A stretch of 64,000 nt of DNA from Owenia fusiformis. Its lineage: Eukaryota > Annelida > Polychaeta > Sabellida > Oweniidae. Shown piece after piece: positions 1 to 10,900 of this stretch. Position 1 is the first letter of the stretch. Every line of letters begins with the position of its first letter. The notes beneath the pieces are model-generated. The model was not told where the DNA came from. It searched no databases and was given only the letters and a program-made list of their open reading frames with translations. The position numbers and the translations under genes are program-made. The DNA is taken from assembly GCA_903813345.2 (NCBI GenBank), contig CAIIXF020000008.1, positions 13,500,822-13,564,821 of the forward strand, in the 5' to 3' direction.

Positions 1-431
1 CCCTGCAATATATCCCAGTTTCCTTGGTACACCAAAAGAGGTCAGGATTTAATGGAAAGGTCTCTTGAATTTAACTTTTAGAGTTGTTCCTTGATATGAA
101 AGATCTGATTAGCTTTTAGGTACACTGCTTTATAATAATCTTAAGGGATGGTTTCTATTTATCAACAGTTCTGAAAGAATGAGGTAAACTTCCTTAGAGG
201 GGGTGGGGTAATGATGATTTCGTGAGCAGAGTTTTCATTTTTAATATTCAAGTGAAAGATAAAACAATATTTTAAAATTTTCTTTCATCAGGGAGAGGGG
301 GGGTTATACCATAATGAAATAAACTTTGTTCCCAAAACTGTTGATAATTGAACATTATCCTGAAACATAAACACTAGCTTCAATATAGTGAAACTTTGAT
401 ATTGATAGAGAAATAATTGTAACTTTTTCAG
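1..431 (+). other. intron of the zinc-finger gene (3' part)
   Basis: No coding potential seen. It ends in a polypyrimidine tract and AG at 430-431. I see no repeat here. Confidence 0.5.
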
Positions 432-551
432 GGCTGAATACCCAAAGTTGGAGGATACGTTGAAGATACAATGTGGTATATGTGAAACTCCCATGGAGAA
501 TACGACTGCCTTGAAGGACCACATCAAGGAAAATCATTATCTCAAAGTCGA
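432..551 (+). CDS. zinc-finger gene, first visible exon
   Basis: The acceptor follows a T-rich tract (ctttttcag) and the donor is GTAAGT. One base completes a split codon, then the frame reads AEYPKLED and one C2H2 finger (CGIC...HIKENH). The exon ends with two bases of a Glu codon. Confidence 0.85.
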
Positions 552-3500
552 GTAAGTGTTGAAAATGAATTTATTTTTGCAATTGTGTTATGTCAACCAA
601 AGGAGGTTGACATATTACATTTACATGATTAGATTTTTATTTGATGTCATAAACTTTTGATTTGATTATGTTGTGATGAGTCCAAGAATTTCTTTCTCCA
701 TTTCTTGACAGAAACAGGCTTGGTCATTTATGGTTGGATGTCTAATGGCTACTGGCTTTGGCACTTTATTTTCATATAAACGCAGGGTATAACCAAGTTC
801 ATGCTTAAGCCAGATATCATTTATAGTCTTATTTATCTGTGCATCTGTCATAGTTAATGTATTGTGCCTCTTTATGTATTTGAATAGTTCTTGTTTGCAA
901 GGTCCATAATCATATTTCATCAAAATAAGATTAATTTTAGAAAATGCCTCCATAGAGTATTCATGTATTAGTTCTGACCAACCTATGGTATATGTCGTAT
1001 GATCTTTATTCGTTATTTCATTTTGTGAGATATATTTAATGTTCAATAGTAATGCAGTTAACTGATTATCCATTTGTCCATACACTCTGAAATATAACCA
1101 TGCAGGGATAGAGAACATAAGTATAATCAGTAAGAGAATGTCTGAAACTATAAATAATGGTATCCATCCATGAATTTGTGTTTTTAACAATCCCATAATG
1201 AACAAAAATAACATTGAAACATTTACAGTCCATCTCAACATATTATATGTTCTATCATCAATTCTGATAGAATGATTTGTTGATTGTTCTTCTATTTGCC
1301 TGTGTATTTTGTCCAAATCGCTTTTCATCTCTTCTTCTGTTATGTCTATTTCTCTCTGTCTGAGAGCCTGTATCAGTACATCTTTCTCATGCAAACTCTG
1401 AAATTCCAGTTCACATTGAATATGATTGGAAAGAAAGCAACTTTGTCTTTTTATGTTGACCGATTCTATTGGGATCGATGTACCGTTGATGGCACGATGA
1501 TTAAATGACTTTGGTACTGAATAAATTGGTTGTTTGTTGATATTTTCCTTTATTTTTGAAGCAATTAGATTTGAAGAAACATTAATGGCATTTATAAAGT
1601 TAATATGCTGGATTGTGTTCGGCACTTCACATTCTTTCAGTTTTATTGGTAGGATTGAGATATCTGTATTACATGCTGCAGTCTGAGTCATTTGCAGCTC
1701 CATATTGCACCAGCTACTCTCGTTAAAGTCGGGGGTTATGACGAAAACTGTTTTCAAGCTCCCAACTACACAGCGATATATTTCATTCATGTCGGTGGTA
1801 CCTGGCATGAAGTCTCTCTCACTGAAGGCACATTTCAGATTGTATGGTTCAGATTCTAAAATCGCCACCAAATCCATTACCCATTGTAAGTCATATTTGG
1901 AATGGGCAAAAAAGAGATGGTATTCCTTGCCCTCTTTTAGTTCATTGTTTTTTTTGTTTTCGTCCAAATCATTCAGCTCGCTGATATCAACTGCAACATT
2001 GTCCATTTCAATTACCGTTGAATCAGCATTGTATTTGTCAAACGCAGCTTCCAGTTGGGTTAGAATATTGACACCAGCCATGCTACTTTTAACTTTACTT
2101 CATATAAAGTGATCAAATGTCTGTTATATGGCTTTTATCTATATGTGTCCTTTTCTCATACAGAAAAGCAAGTTCATTAGAGTATTGTTCCTTTTATTAA
2201 TCTTTCACAATGTTTAAAATTACGTCTAGCTGTGACATGTGGAAGTCTCCATGTTATCCATCACTATGAACTTATGTTTGATAACACCTTAGTTCTAAAA
2301 ATCAATATTTAGAACATCTGGTTTTTGGTTTCGATTTTTAGTTTCGGATCAATTCAATACTGTTTGCTCAGCATAATATGTAAACAGACATACAGATGAA
2401 CTTGATACGCCATGAGAAGATAGAAACTACTTTTTTAGAATTTTAACCAAGTGCAAATAAAAGATTGAAACTGGAACTGAAACCATCATAAGCAAACAAT
2501 CAATACGAAACTAGTTATTTTTGTATTGTTATTTTGTTTGACATCACATACAAATAACTCTTTGTTAGGATCTGGTAATGTGTTTACTCTTGATATTTCA
2601 CACAGACAATTGTTCGCCTGACAACATTGTTAGCCAAAACTGCAAATGTTTTAGAAGAGAATACCGTTTGAGATCTGAAATAACAGTATTTGCGAAAGGA
2701 ACTAGTGTTAACCAAACAAAAGTTTTTTTTCCATTTTCATCAGGCATTCGTGAAACAGAATTGTTCCCCAGACCAAAATGTCATGCTGAAGGGTTCACTT
2801 AACCTCTCAACTACCCAGAGTGACAAGATTTCTCGTCACCTAAGAAATTACCTTGGAACCCAGAATGACAGAAAATCTCAAAAATTGGCAAAAATGAAAA
2901 ATTCTCTGGTTTCACATTGATTTTAATGCCTGTGATTCAAGAGGGTAAAGAAATGGACAGATGTGTATGTTAAGATTAAATACAATTACATGCACAGGTT
3001 TAATATACTCAATGCATACAATTTAAGATGAAACTAATCTTTTCCTTTGAAGAGATTGGAAGGAATGCACAAGTGAGGACCTGTTCCCAGATGACCAAGC
3101 ATACAGGAAAGCTACTAAGGAAATTGGTAAATGCTTATTTCTCTTTTTACATTTAATTTTCCCCATGTTGCCCTGCAGTTCCTTACCATAGTGATGTAAT
3201 TTGCATTAAGCATAAAATGATTGGAGCACTGCACAGATCTGTTTGAGATTGAAAATGTGGGGGATGGATGGCTGTTTATAAAATATGCGACACCTAAATA
3301 AATGAATAAACACCTCAAGTCAGGTTGAATCAACAGATTTCCCTGACCCTGTCAATCAGTTGTGTTACCAGGGAAACCAATTTTATGCAAATTCTCTACA
3401 CATAACCCAACTCTTGACCGAAATTTAAGCTCACATGTACACCCCCCCAATTTCTGGACTGAAAATCAGATACCAATAGTTTGCATAGTCTCTAAGTTAT

Positions 3501-6500
3501 TGTAGTAATGGTTATATTATACTGGGAGGTTCTAAATACACATATATCCCAGGGGATAAACCCTTTATCTAAAACCAGATGGATTGAAACAGATATATCC
3601 CATACATTTCTTAAGATTCTCCAAGATATACTATGAGTATATTATAACTAATTATCTAGATTCCAATGTATAATTTACCTAGAGCCTCATTAGGTGGAAT
3701 ATCACAATGTATGTAATAATATTAATCTTGTTATTTCCCTGTTCCAGGTACTGTTGATGCTGACAACATCCCTAAGGGGCCAAAGAAATGTGACATATGT
3801 TTGAAGACCTACAGCCATTACACTTACTGGTACAAGCACATGAGCCAGAAACATGCAGAGGATCTCAAGTAAGTATCCTATGAAATAAGCAATATCATTC
3901 TATAAATGTAATAGATGGGTCTGTCATAGGACCTCATGAGATGAGCAATATCATTCTATAAATGTAATAGATGGGTCTGTCATAGGACCTCATGAAATAA
4001 GCAATGTCATTCTATAAATGTAATAGATGGGTCTGTCATAAGACCCCATGAAATAAGCAATATATCATTCCATAAATGTAATAGATGGGTCTGTCATAGG
4101 ACCCCATGAAATAAGCAATATCATTCTATAAATGTAATAGATGGGTCTGTCATAGGACCTCATGAGATACACAATATCATTCTATAAATGTAATAGATGG
4201 GTCTGTCATAGGACCCCATGAAATAAGCAATATCATTCTATAAATGTAATAGATGGGACTGTCATGGGACCTCATGAGATACACAATATCATTCTATAAA
4301 TGTAATAGATGGGTCTGTCATAGGACCCCATGAAATAAGCAATATCATTCTATAAATGTAATAGATGGGTCTGTCATAGGACCCCATGAAATAAGCAATA
4401 TCATTCTATAAATGTAATAGATGGGTCTGTCATAGGACCGCATGAAATAAGCAATATCATTCTATAAATGTAATAGATGGGTCTGTCATAGGACCTCATG
4501 AGATGAGCAATATCATTCTATAAATGTAATAGATGGGTCTGTCATAGGACCCCATGAAATAAGCAATATCATTCTATAAATGTAATAGATGGGTCTGTCA
4601 TAGAACCTCATGAAATAAGCAATATCATTCTATAAATGTAATAGATGGGTCTGTCATAGGACCTCATGAGATACACAATATCATTCTATAAATGTAATAG
4701 ATGGGTCTGTCATAGGACCCCATGAAATAAGCAATATCATTCTATAAATGTAATAGATGGGTCCGTCATAGGACCCCATGAAATAAGCAATATCATTCTA
4801 TAAATGTAATAGATGGGTCTGTCATAGGACCCCATGAAATAAGCAATATCATTCTATAAATGTAATAGATGGGTCTGTCATAGGACCTCATGAGATAAGC
4901 AATATCATTCCATAAATGTAATAGATGGGTCTGTCTTAGGACCTCATGAGATAAGCAATATCATTCTATAAATGTAATAGATGGGTCTGTCATAGGACCC
5001 CATGAAATAAGCAATATCATTCTATAAATGTAATAGATGGGTCTGTCATAGGACCTCATGAGATAAGCAATATCATTCTATAAATGTAATAGATGGGTCT
5101 GTCATAGGACCCCATGAAATAAAGAATATAATTCAATAAATGTAATACATGGGTCTGTCATAGGACCCCATGAAATAAGCAATATCATTCTATAAATGTA
5201 ATAGATGGGTCTGTCATAGGACCCCATGAAATAAGCAATATCATTCTATAAATGTAATAGATGGGTCTGTCATAGGACCCCATGAAATAAGCAATATCAT
5301 TCTATAAATGTAATAGATGGGTCTGTCATAGGACCCCATGAAATAAGCAATATCATTCAATAAATGTAATACATGGGTCTGTCATAGGACCCCATGAAAT
5401 AAGCAATATCATTCTATAAATGTAATAGATGGGTCTGTCATAGGACCCCATGAAATAAGCAAAATCATTCCATAAATGTAATAGATGGGTCTGTCATAGG
5501 ACCCCATGAAATAAGCAATATCATTCCATAAATGTAATAGATGGGTCTGTCATAGGACCCCATGAAATAAGCAAAATCATTCCATAAATGTAATAGATGG
5601 GTCTGTCATAGGACCCCATGAAATAAGCAATATCATTCCATAAATGTAATAGATGGGTCTGTCATAGGACCCCATGAAATAAGCAATATCATTCTATAAA
5701 TGTAATAGATGGGTCTGTCATAGGACCTCATGAGATACACAATATCAGTCCATGAATATAAAAGAAAGGTTGATCACTGCCAATAAGTTTGGAGATATTG
5801 TTATAGTGATTGTTCTTTTAACTGGTATTTGGTGTCACTGTGTGCATCACATGTAACAAGTAGTTACACTTTAGTTACTGCAACCAGTTGGTGACATCAT
5901 GTTATTATGCCAACCTTAACCAAAATTGTTTCAATTTAAAAATATCAAAAATCTTGCCACATAATGTTATAACTTCATCAGTGTGCACATCGCAGTGTTC
6001 AACATACAGTAAAACATGTGGACGTGGAACACCTGTGGTACCTCAAAATAGTGTTCAACTTTTGAAGTGTTTCATTTATGGATATGTTGCACATACAGAA
6101 GTGTTCAACTGTCCAGGTTTTACTGTATTAAATTTCCAAGTCTATTGATTTCTATGATAAACCACATATGCCTTTAACATGACAATTTCTTCTTCTTTTC
6201 AGCAATTTGATTGACCTAGGAATGGTTACTATAAGTAAGTTGACTTTATTTGTTGTATACATTACCTTATTTTCACCAAAATTTATTTTTATATATTAAT
6301 AAAATACTGTTAAAATGTTAAAAACACTTAATCATAGGACTATGAAACTTCTTATTTTCTTCTATACTTTGAATTGCACTGTTGGAGAATTTCAGATAAA
6401 AGGTTGACTGAATATTATTGTAAGTTGTGTCTAATTTTAATAACTGGATGGATGTTGAATAAATACAATCATGTACATGTGAAATGGGAAACATATGCAT

Positions 6501-9500
6501 GTTCATGTACATTGTATAATGTTTCTTTTCATTCCATTATAGTCCCCCTCTACAACCAGGTCTGTGAATATTGCGGCAACAGCTTTATGAGCCAGACCAA
6601 GCTGAATGAACACATGTTGATACATACAGGTAGAATTTACATTTAGTATGCAATTTAAATTTTTCTTGATATGCAGAGTTGAAATGCTCTCTTTGTAATT
6701 TTGTACAGTGAATTAATGATAATCCTCAATGAACAGTAATATGTTTTTCGTATGAAAATCTAGAACTGATTGGTTTTTTGTATGTTGACTAATTATAAGG
6801 CAACCATTTTTATTGCTCACTCTGTACCCTTTTAGCTCACATGGTGAGCTATTGTTATGGCCCACTTGTTTAATATGTTGTAACTTTGTATAAAAATTTT
6901 CCAGGTCGACCAAAGTTGAAGTGTCGCTACTGTCCCAAGGAGTTCACTATAAGATCAACAAGGATGCGTCATGAGGCCAAGCATCTGGGAGTCAAGAAAC
7001 ATGTCTGTGAAATCTGCGGCAAAAGGTAACTGTTCTGAAGTAACAGGAATGATCTTACATATAACATCATTTTTTCTAATTTTTACATTTGAACATTTGT
7101 CTGTCCATCCATACTGGGTGGTATTAGAGTACCCCCAAGGTTTTCTTAGGGTAAGGGTATAAATGGGCCTGAGGACCGTCTGCCACCCCTACATAAAGTT
7201 CAACTACCCAGAAAATGACCAGCATAATCATACAGATTGTTTGATATGTTGGAATGTGTGACCTTCCATGACAGGAAGGATGCATTTCTAGAGCACTTCT
7301 ACAGAATGGGCCAAAGTCTACTAGTCCATATTAGTGCATGAATTACATTAGCTGGAACTGTATCTTTAACAATAACATTGCTCTTAATTTTAGACAAAGA
7401 TATGTGATCAGATGCCTTTAAAGAGGAACTTGGTTAAAAGGTGCATTGTAACCTATCAACATCAGATCCCAAGTCCTGCAGAGATGGATACGGAAAGAAT
7501 CATAGATTCACCTCACCATCATAAGTTCACCTTTAATTATTTTTCCTGATTCTACTTCAGGTTTATTCACACAGATGGTCTGAGGTCTCATTTACAAGTG
7601 CACAATAAGAACAAACCTCTATACCAGTGCCCCGTGTGTAACGTAATGCTGAAAACTCAGGCAGGCTTTCAAAATCATATGAAGCGCCATGATGGAGTGA
7701 AGCGTCAAAGATGTCGCTTTTGCCCTGCAGTTTTCCTTGAGAGAGCGGAATGTCATAACCATGAAAGCACTGTACACATTGACGAGGCACCATATGCCTG
7801 CAAGATATGTGGTAAATAGAAAAACTCAACCTCCATAATTACCCATAATTCAATGGATGCAACTTAATTACCCATAATTCAACTGGACAATGAAGAATGC
7901 AAATTAATTTTGCTCAAAAGCATCATTTAGAAAAGCATTGATGTTGAGAAATCACCATGGTAATAGGTAGCAAACTGTTTGTCTGATGATGACAATAACA
8001 TTTTGACAAAATGGCATCTTTGAGCTAATCAGTGATTTTCATATACTACGTTATTGTCAACTTATAATTTGAGTAAAAACAGTAATTTCATCTCTTCATC
8101 AACATTAAAAGTGACATTATGAGTCCTTATAATCTAAGATATATCTCTTAATTATTCCAGGACGGAACTACAAAACACACTCAGGTTTGAGTCAACACAT
8201 GGGAGGAAGCCACAACGAGGGCATCAGGTATCAGTGTAACATGTGTGACAAGGACTACCTACAGCCTCGTCTGCTCAACGAACACAAGAAGAAACAACAT
8301 CAGATAAATGCATACCGTTTCAAGTGTGGGCGGTGTGATACACACTTTGCCAGAGAATCGCAACTGCTAAGCCATTCTGAACGGTGTATCAAGTTACCAT
8401 TTGTCAACAGTGCTGATAAAGACAAACAGTTCCAGCTACACCCGGTCAATAATGAAGGAGTTTATGAGCTGGTTGTTAACGATGGAAAATTCACCAATTT
8501 TCTCGTGCAGCATAACTCAGAAGGTGTCCTCCAACAAGTTGTCCTCGACAGTAACACACAGCAACAGCAGACATTTGAAGTGTCTATTGTTGAAGAACAA
8601 CCAGATGGAACGACCATCACTGAAACTCAGAAAGAAATGTCGCTTGAAGATTTTGAGAATATGGTACCAGAGGGAGCAACATTACAGAAGAAAGATGGAA
8701 TGTATTATGTCATCTTGGCTGACAATGATGAAAGCCCATCTGACGTAGCACAAATTATTAATGAAAAACTCACTGCTGGTGACAATAAAGAAGCTAATCT
8801 TAACGAGGGAAAGGTTGTTTCAAATGATGTTAATGTGGTAAGAGAAGGTAATGTTAACAAAGGAGAAATTAAAGTAATGCAGGATGTTTATGCTGCTGAG
8901 TCAATACCTTGGCGGGTGAATGCTAATGAGGGCCAAGAAGTTGTTTATGCTATGAAACCAAATTCTAATGAGACTCAAGATATTGTTTATAACGTTAAGC
9001 TAAGTGATAATACTGGCCAGGGAATTGTTTATGCCATGGAGCAAAATGTTATGCATGATCAGGTAAATGCTAATGATGGTCAAACAAGTTCCAATGTTGA
9101 GCAACAAATTGTTTATACTGTACAGCAAAATTTTATTGATGATCAGGCTACTGCTATTGATGGTCAAACAAATGCTGGTGAAGGTCAGGAAAATGCTGGT
9201 GGTGGTCAGGAAAATGCTAATGGTGGTCATGCAAATACTGATGAAGGTCAAGTAATTGCTAATGAAGGTGAAGGAATTGCTGTTGAGGGTCAAGCAAATG
9301 CTAATACTAATGAAGGGCTAACAAATGCTAATGATGGTCAGGCAAATAGTGATGATGGTCATGCAAATACTAATGAAGGTCAAGTAATTGCTAATGAAGG
9401 TCAAGGGATTGCTGTTGAGGGTCAAGCAAATGCTAATACTAATGAAGGGCTAACAAATGCTATTGATGGTCAGGTAAATACTGATGATGGTCAAGCAAAT

Positions 9501-9698
9501 ACTGATGAAGGTCAAGCAATTGCTTATGAATGTCAAGCAATTGCTAATGAAGGTCAAGCAAGTGTTAATGAAGATCAAGTGATTGTTGATGAAGCTCAGG
9601 CAAAAACTGATAAAAGTCAATCACAAACTGATGAAGGTGAAGCAAATGCTAATGATGGTCAAACAATTGCTGTTGAGGGTCAAACAAATACTGATTAA
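432..9698 (+). CDS. C2H2 multi-zinc-finger protein, 5'-partial (8 visible exons)
   Basis: Joined exons: 432-551, 3053-3126, 3748-3868, 6203-6234, 6543-6629, 6905-7025, 7561-7811, 8161-9698. Every junction is GT-AG and the frame stays open across all of them. The product has about ten C2H2 fingers, for example CGIC..H-x4-H in the first exon, CDICLKTY in the third, CEYCGNSF in the fifth, CRYCPKEF and CEICGKRF in the sixth and seventh, and CNMCDKDY in the last. The final finger (CGRCDTHF) ends in Cys rather than His. A long low-complexity acidic and Asn/Gly/Gln-rich tail follows. Clustered fingers are known for sequence-specific DNA binding, so a nuclear transcription factor is likely. The first visible exon begins mid-codon, so the N-terminus lies left of the window. 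I do not recognise a named orthologue. Confidence 0.88.
552..3052 (+). other. intron hosting the TIR gene
   Basis: Apart from the antisense TIR gene at 666-2081, I see no convincing exon here. The stretch 2082-3052 should contain the promoter and any upstream exon of the TIR gene, but I recognise no core promoter motif. Confidence 0.5.
666..2081 (-). CDS. TIR-domain transmembrane protein, intronless and nested
   Basis: An uninterrupted 471-residue frame on the strand opposite its host gene. Residues 52-170 form a TIR domain: box 1 is YHLFFAHS (54-61), box 2 is SERDFMPG (87-94), and VFVITPDF with the ESSWC..EL helix follows. A charged helical stretch at about 225-265 precedes two hydrophobic segments (about 284-300 and 306-328). 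The last 140 residues are soluble and unrecognised. TIR domains are known to mediate innate immune signalling or, in some families, NAD cleavage. There is no LRR ectodomain, so this is not a Toll-like receptor. The two membrane spans place TIR and C-terminus on the same side, presumably cytosolic. TIR genes are often expanded in bivalves, and the lack of introns fits a retrocopy or a lineage-expanded single-exon gene. I chose the first ATG at 2081. Confidence 0.85.
   Translation of the reverse strand: MAGVNILTQLEAAFDKYNADSTVIEMDNVAVDISELNDLDENKKNNELKEGKEYHLFFAHSKYDLQWVMDLVAILESEPYNLKCAFSERDFMPGTTDMNEIYRCVVGSLKTVFVITPDFNESSWCNMELQMTQTAACNTDISILPIKLKECEVPNTIQHINFINAINVSSNLIASKIKENINKQPIYSVPKSFNHRAINGTSIPIESVNIKRQSCFLSNHIQCELEFQSLHEKDVLIQALRQREIDITEEEMKSDLDKIHRQIEEQSTNHSIRIDDRTYNMLRWTVNVSMLFLFIMGLLKTQIHGWIPLFIVSDILLLIILMFSIPAWLYFRVYGQMDNQLTALLLNIKYISQNEITNKDHTTYTIGWSELIHEYSMEAFSKINLILMKYDYGPCKQELFKYIKRHNTLTMTDAQINKTINDIWLKHELGYTLRLYENKVPKPVAIRHPTINDQACFCQEMEKEILGLITT
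3053..3126 (+). CDS. zinc-finger gene, linker exon
   Basis: The acceptor is cctttgaag and the donor is GTAAAT. In frame it encodes an acidic linker (DWKECTSEDLFPDDQAYRK) without a finger. Its phase joins the previous and next exons correctly. Confidence 0.75.
3748..3868 (+). CDS. zinc-finger gene, third visible exon
   Basis: The acceptor is ccctgttccag and the donor is GTAAGT. It encodes TVDADNIPKGPKK and then a finger, CDICLKTY...HMSQKH. The 56-bp minisatellite begins only a few bases after the donor. Confidence 0.85.
3877..5745. repeat. 56-bp minisatellite, about 33 copies
   Basis: Head-to-tail copies of a 56-bp unit containing aatatcattctataaatg and gggtctgtcatagga. Two variant types alternate irregularly: one reads ccccatgaaataagcaat and the other cctcatgagatacacaat. 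Copies are about 95% identical, which implies recent expansion or homogenisation. It fills most of one intron of the zinc-finger gene. Confidence 0.97.
6000..6130. repeat. short dispersed repeat with inverted ends
   Basis: The stretch starts with cagtaaaacatgtgg and ends with ccaggttttactg. It contains the GTGGAACACC and GTGTTCAACT phrases seen in the 10.2-10.9 kb and 27.5 kb repeats. It is probably a diverged or internally deleted member of the same family. Confidence 0.45.
6203..6234 (+). CDS. zinc-finger gene, 32-nt exon
   Basis: A small exon between a strong polypyrimidine acceptor (ttcttcttcttttcag) and GTAAGT. It encodes NNLIDLGMVTI in the frame needed to join its neighbours. It was identified from splice sites and phase, so it is less certain than the finger exons. 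Confidence 0.65.
6543..6629 (+). CDS. zinc-finger gene, fifth visible exon
   Basis: Encodes IPLYNQ and the finger CEYCGNSF...HMLIHTG, with a classic HTG linker split across the intron. The donor is GTAGAA. Confidence 0.85.
6905..7025 (+). CDS. zinc-finger gene, sixth visible exon
   Basis: Encodes RPKLK, the finger CRYCPKEF...HEAKH, and the first half of the next finger (CEICGK). The donor is GTAACT. Confidence 0.88.
7561..7811 (+). CDS. zinc-finger gene, seventh visible exon
   Basis: Completes the split finger (RFIHTDGLRSHLQVH). It encodes two more (CPVCNVML...HMKRH and CRFCPAVF...HESTVH) and starts another (CKICG). The donor is GTAAAT. Confidence 0.9.
8161..9698 (+). CDS. zinc-finger gene, terminal exon with repeat tail
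   Basis: The exon completes one finger (RNYKTHSGLSQHMGGSH). It then encodes CNMCDKDY...HKKKQH and a last C2HC-like motif (CGRCDTHF...HSERC). An acidic region of about 180 residues and a tail of degenerate repeats (AN-x-x-EGQ type, roughly 8930-9698) follow, to a TAA at 9696-9698. The tail is rich in Asn, Gly, Glu and Gln and is probably disordered; acidic and Gln-rich tails often activate transcription, which is inference here. Recognisable repeat units continue past the stop codon. Confidence 0.9.
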
Positions 9699-9974
9699 GC
9701 GTAAGTAAATGCTAAGGATTGTCAAACTGTTTAAGGTCCGACAAATGCTTATGATGGTCAAGCAAATACTAATAAATTGCTGTCGGATGTTTGTGAAAAC
9801 AAGAATGGAATTTTAAAACAGGACTGTAAATATCAGATGGCCTGTGATTGGTTGATCAATCATTATTTTAGTACATATTATGCTTGTGTAAAGTTAGTAG
9901 CTATATTGTACATAAAGAATTTTTGTTGCTTTAATGTATTTTGTTAAAGCCTCTCATGTTACTTATTGTGTAGT
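9699..9974 (+). other. 3' flank / likely 3' UTR of the zinc-finger gene
   Basis: The coding repeat continues for about 80 bases after the stop in decayed form, with in-frame stops. AT-rich sequence follows. I see no canonical AATAAA close by, so the poly(A) site is not placed. Confidence 0.45.
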
Positions 9975-10149
9975 CTCAGGCTCATAGTCAGGGGGGAGTT
10001 CGAGCCTAAAATTCTTTCAAAATCATGCAGTTTTTCACTATTCTGAACATTTTTCAATGTTTTGTGCCAAAGTTGTCAAATGGTTATCTCCTGGAATTTT
10101 TTTGAAAAGTGCCCCCCCCCCCCTTCCAAAATCTGGCTACAGGCCTGAG
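9975..10149 (-). repeat. MITE-like repeat, GTAGCCAG family, copy 1
   Basis: On the minus strand it begins CTCAGGCCTGTAGCCAG and ends CTGACTATGAGCCTGAG, giving imperfect inverted ends. The same 175-180-bp sequence occurs at 35190-35369, including the shared phrase GTGAAAAACTG.ATGATTTTGA. It carries no coding capacity, so it is a short non-autonomous element. Confidence 0.75.
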
Positions 10150-10227
10150 TCTTTACATGGACATCATACAGAGACATCATACATCAACCTACATCATCAT
10201 AAATTGCATGCCCAAAGGTTCATATTA

Positions 10228-10900
10228 CAGTTAAACCTGTCTTATTGAACACCTCTCTCTAGTGGACACCTGTGTCTAGTAAACACACCTTCCCAGCACA
10301 TACTCCACTGACCCCTGTATTAAATTGCCTCTGCAGTGAACACCTACCTACAGTGGACACATTTTTGTGGCTCCATAGGTGCTCACTGTATACAATTGTA
10401 TATACTGTACTCATATTCATCTTCATCATTTTGTCATAAACCTCTATGTCTCTCACTGCACACTGGTTCTGGGATGAAGATATACAATTATATAAGTTAT
10501 TGATTGATTTGAAGTGCAATACAGGATATATTCTGCTCGAGAAATTCCGTATTGGAACGAGACGAAGTCAAGTGCCAATACAGAGTATCGAGAGCAGAAT
10601 ATATCCTGTATTGCACTTCAAATCGTTCTATAATGTTTTTATCGTGTGATCCTCTGTATTGCTACTGAGAATGTCCCCTCCGTACCTATATTTTCTGTAT
10701 TGCGACGGAGATGATCAATGGGGACAATCTCAGTAGCAATACAGATTGGTACAGCACGAGAACTGACCAATCAGAAGGCTTTATTTTACAGATCATATGA
10801 TAATAGTATGTACTAAAACCTGTGTATAGGAGAGGAAGGGTGTCCACTAGAGACAAGTGTTCACTAGAGAGAGGTGTTCACTAAGACAGGTTTTACTGTA
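10228..10900. repeat. 673-bp inverted-repeat element with nested hairpins
   Basis: The outer arms are acagttaaacctgtctta at the left and its complement taagacaggttttactgt at the right. The inverted match extends about 70 bases (CTCTCTAGTGGACACC against GGTGTCCACTAGAGA). Inside are two further near-perfect inverted repeats: 10505-10540 with 10588-10624, and 10653-10680 with 10720-10746. No open frame of note occurs. It looks like a foldback-type mobile element; a diverged relative lies at 27460-27655. Confidence 0.75.

Noticed and set aside
1705-2112. 135-codon plus-strand frame
   Set aside because: Antisense to the TIR gene.
3877-5745. Possible CRISPR-like array (regular repeats)
   Set aside because: Units are contiguous with no unique spacers and the genome is eukaryotic; it is a minisatellite.
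9000-9293. Antisense Ser/Thr/Ile-rich frame over the zinc-finger tail
   Set aside because: A shadow of the coding repeat on the opposite strand.
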